This document shows, piece after piece, positions 1 through 7,086 of a stretch of DNA of 16,205 bases. The position numbers and the translations under genes were made by a program. The notes under the pieces are model-generated. The model had not been told where the DNA came from. It saw nothing but the letters and a program-made list of their open reading frames with translations, and did not search any database. The stretch spans positions 1 to 16,205 of the forward strand of contig JASGMZ010000038.1 in assembly GCA_030156305.1 (NCBI GenBank). Reading direction: 5' to 3'. Position 1 is the stretch's first letter. Each line of letters starts with the position of its first letter. This DNA comes from Bacteroidales bacterium. Lineage in GTDB: Bacteria > Bacteroidota > Bacteroidia > Bacteroidales > UBA12077.

Positions 1-3000
1 ATATGGTTCGGTTCCATATAATGCAGGCATATAATATCGATTATTATTTTCAGAATAACTACGGTTAGCGGTCAGGTCAATTTTTAATCCACGAACCGGT
101 TCCAGGGTAACCCTAATATTTAAATTTTCATTATGGGTCATTAAATACGGTTTATTAAGCGTAGTGTCTTGTGTGTACCAACCATTTTGAATGGCTTTTA
201 TTGCAAAATTTTCTTCTTGCCAACCTAAAATATAGGGCCAGCCCGGAGCCGTAACATTATTATATGATTTCATTCCCAACAGATTAGTAGAAGGTTTATA
301 TCCCGGCATACTTGATCCTTCCGTTATGGTATAAGATACAGATACATTTTTTATCGACATGAGTAACCTTGCTGTATTCTCTGCAATAAATATGAATGGA
401 TTTTCTTTTTTCTCAATACGTCCTTCAACTATAATCGATCCATTATCAATATCTCTATCAGGCCGGAACCGTATTTTACGTTTGGAAACCACCTCCCACT
501 CTCCTTTCACTTCTTCTCCCTCCGAATCGGTAACGACAACACGGGTAATATCTTCGGTCATTAAATCATGATAAATGGACCGGGAACGGCCTTCTCTAAA
601 CCAAACATCAGGATCCTGATATTCAACATCTTCATATTCTATTTCTTTTCGTGATCCTCTGCGATTGTATTTCTGATTTATTTGCTTCAGAAATCCAACT
701 TTATTATAAAGATTCACCATATTGGCCTGTCCATTGAGTTGGATTGTACTCGAGTTTCGAATATTGTTCCCGAGATCATACTCGCTGTCTTTTTTTAACA
801 TTGGCCCGGCATCCCAATTATAGGTTGCATTATATCTTGCATTAACGCTTGTCCAATCCAGTAATGGGATTTTATTTATCGGTACCCGGTAGGTAGCATT
901 AATATTATGATAATACTGGGTATTCCGGCCAAAGTTTAAAATATTATTCCACACCGAATCTCTCCAATGTTCATAAGTATCTCGATTTTGTTTATCTACT
1001 TCACCATAAGGTTCGTCAATTCGTGCAATATTCGTAGCTGAAAAATCGAGTTTTAACGAGCGGGTGATATCCCATTGCAAATTGTAATTACGATTCCAAA
1101 CAAATTCTTTATCATAAGTTGGCTCAATAATAATCTCCGGATTATAAATATTTCTTGTTTTATTGCTTTGATATTTCCGAAACATATCGGTTCTAAAAGA
1201 AAAGCTCGAAGGCATATAATTAAAGTTAAAATCTTTAATTAATGCCAGTGCTTTCCAATTAAGGATACCTTTGGCTTTACGGAAAGGAGTAATTGTTTTA
1301 GGACGTGTGTTATAAATGTAGGAAAAGGCCCCTCGGTAGTTTTTTAATATATCATATTCGGTATTGATATCGCGGGCAAAAATTTCTGAATAAGAATAAC
1401 TCAGTGAAAAGTTTGCCGGATCGTATATTCGTGGTTTTTCACCACGTTTATTGATTTTAACATTTGTAAAGTTTAAGCTTTTGCGTTGGGTGTAATCCTG
1501 AGCAATATTCTTTATCGAATCTTTTTCAGCTTTTGAATCTGCATTTTTTATCGCCTCATCAAGAGAAACATCGGGATCTAAAGGGTTATATTGTGGATTA
1601 ATAAACGATTCGGAATATCCGGCATACATAGGGATACTTACTTGAGCTTCGGCAGGGAAAAATTTTCCTAAATCTAAGTTTGTAGAAACATCGTATTCAA
1701 TAATTTCCTCTTTGCTTCGTTCATTTACTTTTTTCTCAATACTTCCAAATCCCGGGGTACTGATATTTCCGGAAAGGTTTACCATACCCAAATCGGCTAA
1801 TCGCGTTGAAAGGCGGCCCCGGGCAGCCCATCCTCCTTCTTCTTTAAAATCAGTCAGTCGAAGCTCATTTACCCAAATTTCTCCTGATTTTATCATCCCA
1901 TCATCGGGAGAAATAATATTATTCTGTTTACTTGGATTTCGAACACCAATCATGATGGTTACTACATTGCTTAGGTTTGGATTTCCACGAACCGATAAAC
2001 GTTTACGATTATCTTTATATACCGAATAAATAGTATTAACAGAAATAGAAGAATTAGCCCTACGCATTTCATCATTACGTGCTTGTTTTACCTGAACAAG
2101 TTCATGCAGAATAATCTCAACATTATTTTCTTCAGGCCAAACGGTAAACCGGTCTAAATCACCATAATTCCCAGGTTGGGTAACCTTAATCGGGATTTCA
2201 TATTCATAATAATTGTTTTTATAATCGGTACCCAATCTTACAAAGATTCTTAAATCTTCATCTTCCAGGATTTCATTTTCAAGGGCTTCGGCATGCACAA
2301 ACATTTTTAGTTTTTCATATTCGCGCATATCCATATTAATAGTTTTATACGCTGCCCTGGCATCACCATCGTCAAGATCACGTACTCTTAGAACCATTGA
2401 TTGCTCGTTTAACTGGCGTAATTGGGGGTTTGTAGGATCAATCACACGATCTACACCCGGAGGCAATACATAGTTGTTATTTTCTTCGATATTTACCGAT
2501 GAAATATCGAGCGTTCCATTGGAAAGTTCTGGTGTAGATAATCCTTCCTGCCCCTCCATAAGACTTAAATTATACTTTCGCCATTCACCACGAACCAAAT
2601 CAAATTTGGCAAACCTTAAAATTACACTATCCGAAAACTCTTTCATAAACATACGCATAAAGCGTATAGATTTAAAATCCTGAATACCACCAATCGTTTT
2701 TTCAGGTTCACGAATAGGAATTCTAAATTGATACCAGGTAATATCTACATTTTTTTCACCATTGGGAAGATTAACATTATGCCCTTTTTTCTTATCCACA
2801 ATATAATTCTGTCCAATTTCCATTCGTTCGGGCCGAAGTTCAACTTTATACTGAAAATAACTTTCGGTTTCGCTAAGGGTTTTGTCGCGGTTAATATCTT
2901 CGGTATCGGGCCTTTTAGTAGCAATCTCAGATGCTTCTCCGGTAGAATTTCCTTCCATGCCATTGTAATTTTTATAGCGGTCGAGAATACTTAATTGTTG

Positions 3001-6000
3001 AGCATCATAATCGTCTCCCCGGTAATAATGATAATCATCAGCAGAGGGATCATTAATAAAATTTTCGTAAGCTTCATCGGTTAAAACCGATTTCAGGTTT
3101 TCGAGATATGCCTCGAAAAAACTTTGTTCGTCTCCGTTTTCCAATCCATCAATTCCCACATCCTGATTTTCACGTCCTACGTCGAAAGCTTCAACCGTAA
3201 AATCATTTCTGGGCACTCTACCCCAAACAGTAGTATCAACACCAGTGATTTCTTCGGTATCGGGTAGTCCATCTTCAAAACTTTTTCTTGAATCACGTAA
3301 AATATCTTCCGATACATTTCCCAGATTAAAGTATAAAGAACCTCCATTGGTATTGGTAGAATCATAAACAAAGGGGTCCATCAACCAGAATTCTATATAC
3401 TCCACATTAGCTGCTTCGAAGTCGGTAGTAGGCAATTCTCGCATAATACCCCCCCATCTTTCTTCAGGATTTCTTAACCTTCCATCAGGATTTATCCCCC
3501 CAAAAATTGGGTCGGTGCCATCATCATAATTATAAGGGCCTCTTTCATCAGGATAATAGGCAACGTTTAAAACCCGCAATGCTGTGGGTACCGTTGTTTC
3601 TGATTCTTTATTAGGAAAAATCTCTTTTTCGTAAATCTCCCGCACAAAATGGTTGGATTGTTGCTCAACATCACTTTTAATATGTCCGGGAGTTAACGAA
3701 TTATTTCGTAAAAATAGCGGATCAATTACATACCAGGCAATCTTAGCGCGATTTTTCCCATAGGCTAAATCATTTAATAAAGAAGCCTCAGGAAAAATAT
3801 CCGGCTGCCCCTGCGGGGCACTGGAAATTACCCAGGTATTAAAACTTTTTAAATCAAGCGAGGTTTCGCTCCCCTCAAAATCATCTATATAGGCATTTCC
3901 TTCTTTTTCAATGGCCTTGGAGTGCCCGGGGATTAAATGAGCAAACTCAGCATCAAACATAATGGATGATGTTTCTTTGGTTTCGAGAAAGGGTAATTTA
4001 TCCACTAAACTTGTGATAAACTGAGATTCGGTTTGGTAGGCTGTATTTAAGCCCCAAATAGTATTTGAAATTGGTTCCTCTCCAAAAGCAACTTTCTGTG
4101 TAAGCGGCCGTTCGGTTAGATTTAAGATGGTAGCACCAATATTAAAATTATCGGCAACCTGATAATTCAGGTGTGTTCCAAACAGTGTTTTGGTCTGAAT
4201 ACTATATAAAGCCTGACTTTCGAGAGATATTTGTAAAGGAGTGCCTGATTCTAATAATCCTTCATTAATAATTTTTACACGGCCCAAATTATAATCAACG
4301 GTATAATCAATATTTTCGGTTAATTTCCGCCCTCCGGCGGTAACAATTACAGATCCCTGTGGAATATTAAATGCATTAAGGGCAATATCTGAGCTTGATG
4401 CTGATTTATATTCACCTCTTAATTTAAATTTATTTTTATCGGCTACCAGGCGGGCATAAGTTAAGGTAGTGTCATAAAGTTCCTGAAAAACATATTTATC
4501 AGCAATTCTTTGCTCAGCATCAGAATCCCCAAATTGATTCCTCAAATATTTGCCAAAAGGCTGCAGTACAGGGAAAATTACACGCCCGTTAGAGGCATTA
4601 ATCGTAACTCCATTGATAAAATCGAAACGCCCATCGGGAATAGCATCGCTTTGCTTGTTTAAATTATCAAGATTAAGCACTTTTAATAAAATCTGTTTAT
4701 TAATTTTACCTTCCGGGATATAGTTCAAAGCATTCCCTGTTTTATCATCCTGATATAAAATATCAAGCACAAAATCCTCACTATTCACTTGATATGCCCC
4801 AATAGCATAAATATTTTTCATCATCAAATCCCAGGTGGGTAACGAAGGTGTTAAATTAGTACCCTTGAGTAATTTTGCTATCAAAAATTCTTCGGATGTA
4901 ATCCCATCGGTAGAAAAATCTCCAACCTGGAATCTTTGTCCTCCCATATCATATTCATAAGCTACCGCTAAAATTTCATCGGAATTAAGAGCGGTATTTA
5001 ACGAAATATATCCTAATTGTTCATTAAGTTCATATTCGTTGGGTTTCAACTTCCTTGCGCTTCCAATTTTTTCATAATCCTGGCCTGGCAGATAATTATA
5101 AGTACTCCAGCTTTGTAAGGCCTGGTTGATGTTATTAAAATCTCTAACAGGTAATTCGGCTAAAATCTTATTATAAAGCTCGTTGGTGCTATTGGAAGGG
5201 TAAGGGCTAACAATTGTAGCCGGATTAATTATATCGGGCTGCGCGTAAACATTATCGCCACTTTCGCCGAGGTCTAACAATGCCAAAACATTCCGGTTTT
5301 CTTCATTATTATTGGCTTTATTGGTTACCCAAACTTCGATCTTGGTAATTGTAAACGGAGACTTAATTACAGGCAACTCTTCTAAGGCTTTATTATAGTT
5401 ATCTTTAAAATATTGTGATAAGAAAAAATGCCTGTTGGCGTCATATTCATCGGCTTTAATCTCAAAATATTGCGTTTGTGCCCCTCCTTTTACTTCAATA
5501 ACCTTTGTTTCCCCTTTTTGTTGTGAAAATACACTGGAAACAGTTAGCCTCCCAAACTGCAGCTCTGTTTTAACACCAAATAAACTCTGGCTACCGGTAA
5601 TTAGCGATCCCGGTAAAGGTAAGGTAACATTACCTGCTTCAATTCGTTTGATAATCTCATCCTCTTTTCCAATGTATTCGAGTTTGGTTTGATTTTCAAA
5701 ATCAAAAGTTGCTTCGGTGTTATAATTTACGCCGAGTTTAATTTTATCACCAATAGTACCGGTGACATTCATCATTATTTTTTCCTCGAAATCAAAAGTT
5801 GTTGTTTTTCTAAGATTTTCAGCAATGGTAGGATCTTCGGTACTGTTAATATTAATACCAAAAATTAACTCTGCCGATCCCATAGGAACAATATTAATGG
5901 CACTACTCCCAAAAAGTTTATCAAAAGCTTCGCCACCCAATCGAAGGTTGGGAAATAACCCGGTTTGTGTATCCTGCGTTTGTCCTTTTGCTCTTTGTCG

Positions 6001-6327
6001 CCAATAATTGCGTAATGACTGTTCAAACTGATAATCTTTATATTCTTCAAAGGTCATTCGCGAAGAGGGCTGATAATCAAACTCGCCAACTTTTTTGGAA
6101 AAAATATATTCATTGTTTTCCGGGTCGTATTCAACCGTATCTTTTATATTAGAAGGACTCGCTAACTGTAACGGAGATTGATTTTTGTCTTGAAATATGC
6201 CTGATTCCTCAAGAAGATAAGATTGCTGAACATTTATTGTGTCTGTTTGTGCGCTGGTATAAAACATCCACGTCACAATAAACAATAGAATGAATATCGG
6301 GTATTTAATATATTTTTTCAACAGCAA
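1..6327 (-). CDS. sprA: SprA, outer-membrane translocon of the type IX secretion system (C-terminus cut off by window edge)
   Basis: SprA forms the very large outer-membrane beta-barrel through which T9SS cargo leaves the cell; it is also required for gliding in flavobacteria. The minus-strand frame is open from 6327 to base 1, giving 2109 codons; family members are about 2400 residues, so roughly the last 300 are missing. Residues 1-26 are a signal peptide: KKYIKY, a hydrophobic core, then cleavage after TSA. Stretches typical of SprA include VEYIEFWLMDPF (about residues 974-985) and, near residue 1500, GEIWVNELRLTDF followed by GWAARGRLSTRLADLG. I read the frame throughout and saw no stop or frameshift. 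The start is TTG: an in-frame TAA lies at 6331-6333 and the first in-frame ATG (6265-6267) sits inside the signal peptide. It begins 24 bp after ruvA with no promoter box seen between, so co-transcription is likely. Identification is firm; the exact start (TTG 6327 or TTG 6321) is inferred. Confidence 0.95.
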   Translation of the reverse strand, partial: MLLKKYIKYPIFILLFIVTWMFYTSAQTDTINVQQSYLLEESGIFQDKNQSPLQLASPSNIKDTVEYDPENNEYIFSKKVGEFDYQPSSRMTFEEYKDYQFEQSLRNYWRQRAKGQTQDTQTGLFPNLRLGGEAFDKLFGSSAINIVPMGSAELIFGININSTEDPTIAENLRKTTTFDFEEKIMMNVTGTIGDKIKLGVNYNTEATFDFENQTKLEYIGKEDEIIKRIEAGNVTLPLPGSLITGSQSLFGVKTELQFGRLTVSSVFSQQKGETKVIEVKGGAQTQYFEIKADEYDANRHFFLSQYFKDNYNKALEELPVIKSPFTITKIEVWVTNKANNNEENRNVLALLDLGESGDNVYAQPDIINPATIVSPYPSNSTNELYNKILAELPVRDFNNINQALQSWSTYNYLPGQDYEKIGSARKLKPNEYELNEQLGYISLNTALNSDEILAVAYEYDMGGQRFQVGDFSTDGITSEEFLIAKLLKGTNLTPSLPTWDLMMKNIYAIGAYQVNSEDFVLDILYQDDKTGNALNYIPEGKINKQILLKVLNLDNLNKQSDAIPDGRFDFINGVTINASNGRVIFPVLQPFGKYLRNQFGDSDAEQRIADKYVFQELYDTTLTYARLVADKNKFKLRGEYKSASSSDIALNAFNIPQGSVIVTAGGRKLTENIDYTVDYNLGRVKIINEGLLESGTPLQISLESQALYSIQTKTLFGTHLNYQVADNFNIGATILNLTERPLTQKVAFGEEPISNTIWGLNTAYQTESQFITSLVDKLPFLETKETSSIMFDAEFAHLIPGHSKAIEKEGNAYIDDFEGSETSLDLKSFNTWVISSAPQGQPDIFPEASLLNDLAYGKNRAKIAWYVIDPLFLRNNSLTPGHIKSDVEQQSNHFVREIYEKEIFPNKESETTVPTALRVLNVAYYPDERGPYNYDDGTDPIFGGINPDGRLRNPEERWGGIMRELPTTDFEAANVEYIEFWLMDPFVYDSTNTNGGSLYFNLGNVSEDILRDSRKSFEDGLPDTEEITGVDTTVWGRVPRNDFTVEAFDVGRENQDVGIDGLENGDEQSFFEAYLENLKSVLTDEAYENFINDPSADDYHYYRGDDYDAQQLSILDRYKNYNGMEGNSTGEASEIATKRPDTEDINRDKTLSETESYFQYKVELRPERMEIGQNYIVDKKKGHNVNLPNGEKNVDITWYQFRIPIREPEKTIGGIQDFKSIRFMRMFMKEFSDSVILRFAKFDLVRGEWRKYNLSLMEGQEGLSTPELSNGTLDISSVNIEENNNYVLPPGVDRVIDPTNPQLRQLNEQSMVLRVRDLDDGDARAAYKTINMDMREYEKLKMFVHAEALENEILEDEDLRIFVRLGTDYKNNYYEYEIPIKVTQPGNYGDLDRFTVWPEENNVEIILHELVQVKQARNDEMRRANSSISVNTIYSVYKDNRKRLSVRGNPNLSNVVTIMIGVRNPSKQNNIISPDDGMIKSGEIWVNELRLTDFKEEGGWAARGRLSTRLADLGMVNLSGNISTPGFGSIEKKVNERSKEEIIEYDVSTNLDLGKFFPAEAQVSIPMYAGYSESFINPQYNPLDPDVSLDEAIKNADSKAEKDSIKNIAQDYTQRKSLNFTNVKINKRGEKPRIYDPANFSLSYSYSEIFARDINTEYDILKNYRGAFSYIYNTRPKTITPFRKAKGILNWKALALIKDFNFNYMPSSFSFRTDMFRKYQSNKTRNIYNPEIIIEPTYDKEFVWNRNYNLQWDITRSLKLDFSATNIARIDEPYGEVDKQNRDTYEHWRDSVWNNILNFGRNTQYYHNINATYRVPINKIPLLDWTSVNARYNATYNWDAGPMLKKDSEYDLGNNIRNSSTIQLNGQANMVNLYNKVGFLKQINQKYNRRGSRKEIEYEDVEYQDPDVWFREGRSRSIYHDLMTEDITRVVVTDSEGEEVKGEWEVVSKRKIRFRPDRDIDNGSIIVEGRIEKKENPFIFIAENTARLLMSIKNVSVSYTITEGSSMPGYKPSTNLLGMKSYNNVTAPGWPYILGWQEENFAIKAIQNGWYTQDTTLNKPYLMTHNENLNIRVTLEPVRGLKIDLTANRSYSENNNRYYMPALYGTEPY

Positions 6328-6351
6328 GATTTAACTAAACTTTAAATCATT

Positions 6352-6933
6352 TTAAATTCTTTTTAGAGACTCTTTAACTAAATCTTCCACTGTAAGATCT
6401 TTTTGCTCTTTAAGAATATTATTGATTAATTTATCCACTTTAGCTTTTGGAAATCCTAACATAACTAAAGCAGATAACGCTTCGTCTTTAATTGTATTGT
6501 TTAAAGTAGAAATAATTTGTTCGTTATCACCCGTTTTTCCTACTTTATCTCTTAAATCAACAATAATACGTTGTGCAGATTTTGCTCCTATTCCTTTAAT
6601 ACTTTTTAATAAATGAACATCCCCTTGTATAATTGCATTTTGAATTTCTTCAGCACTAAGGGATGATAACATCATTCGAGCAATATTTGCTCCTACTCCG
6701 GAAACAGAAATTAAATGCAAAAAGATATCTCGCTCCTTTTTCTCAAAAAATCCGTAAAGTTGATGTGCATCTTCACGAATAACTTCATAAATATATAGTT
6801 TGCACTGTTCTTTCCCTGTAACCTGAGAATACGTATTTACAGATATATTTATAAAAAATCCTATTCCTGAATTTTCTAATACTATGTATGTTGGATAAAT
6901 TTCTTTTATTTCTCCGGTAATATATTCGTACAT
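6352..6933 (-). CDS. ruvA: Holliday junction branch migration complex subunit RuvA
   Basis: RuvA binds four-way DNA junctions as a tetramer and loads the RuvB motor for branch migration, after which RuvC resolves the junction. The 193-residue product has the usual length and three-domain order. Residues 1-62 are the OB-fold (MYEYITGEI at the start, YGFF at its end). Two helix-hairpin-helix motifs follow: SVSGVGANIA (77-86) and SIKGIGAKSA (111-120), the latter running into QRIIVDLRDK. After a low-complexity linker (about 132-147), residues 148-193 form the small C-terminal RuvB-binding domain, with ALSALVMLGF. The ATG at 6933 gives the canonical N-terminus. sprA follows 24 bp downstream on the same strand, and the protease gene diverges upstream across a 153-bp intergenic region. 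ruvB and ruvC are not in the window. Confidence 0.97.
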   Translation of the reverse strand: MYEYITGEIKEIYPTYIVLENSGIGFFINISVNTYSQVTGKEQCKLYIYEVIREDAHQLYGFFEKKERDIFLHLISVSGVGANIARMMLSSLSAEEIQNAIIQGDVHLLKSIKGIGAKSAQRIIVDLRDKVGKTGDNEQIISTLNNTIKDEALSALVMLGFPKAKVDKLINNILKEQKDLTVEDLVKESLKRI

Positions 6934-6955
6934 ATTGCTTTTTTATAATAAACGA

Positions 6956-6963
6956 TAAAAATA
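6956..6963 (-). promoter_or_regulatory. Possible -7 box for ruvA-sprA
   Basis: The minus strand reads TATTTTTA, one base off the Bacteroidota -7 consensus TAnnTTTG, with its T 30 nt upstream of the ruvA ATG. No clear TTTG -33 element is seen at the expected distance. In such AT-rich DNA this match could be chance, so it is a weak call. Confidence 0.3.
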
Positions 6964-6988
6964 CATAAAAATTGAGTGCATAAAAATT
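6964..6988. repeat. 10-bp direct repeat in the ruvA/protease intergenic region
   Basis: CATAAAAATT occurs at 6964-6973 and again at 6979-6988, 15 bp apart start to start, just upstream of the possible ruvA -7 box. Two turns are not completed by a 15-bp period, so regulator binding is not specifically suggested. It may simply reflect AT-rich spacer DNA. Confidence 0.4.
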
Positions 6989-7036
6989 CTGGTAAAATTA
7001 TTTTATGTATAGGTTCTGGCAAAATAAATCATCCAT

Positions 7037-7067
7037 TTTTAAATTTAAAATTTAAAATGTACTTTTG
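7037..7067 (+). promoter_or_regulatory. Promoter of the secreted protease gene
   Basis: TACTTTTG at 7060-7067 is an exact match to the Bacteroidota -7 consensus TAnnTTTG and lies 27 nt upstream of the ATG at 7087. The -33 position is only loosely matched (TTTT/TTTA at 7037-7041). The spacer between them is a period-7 AT tandem (AAATTTA twice, 7041-7054). Transcription would start near 7074, giving a 5' leader of about 13 nt without a Shine-Dalgarno, as is common in this phylum. Confidence 0.6.
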
Positions 7068-7086
7068 ATTAAATTAACACCTAAAA

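Noticed and set aside
2745..3371. Minus-strand open frames 2745-2963 and 3177-3371 on the same strand as sprA.
   Set aside because: They are alternate-frame readings inside sprA with no start signals or family resemblance, and the sprA frame itself is intact there.
359..6152. Plus-strand open frames opposite sprA (for example 1712-2029, 2728-2994, 5435-5692, 5762-6007).
   Set aside because: They lie antisense to a continuous, clearly conserved sprA frame, have no recognisable domains, and lack promoter boxes; they are shadows of sprA codon structure.
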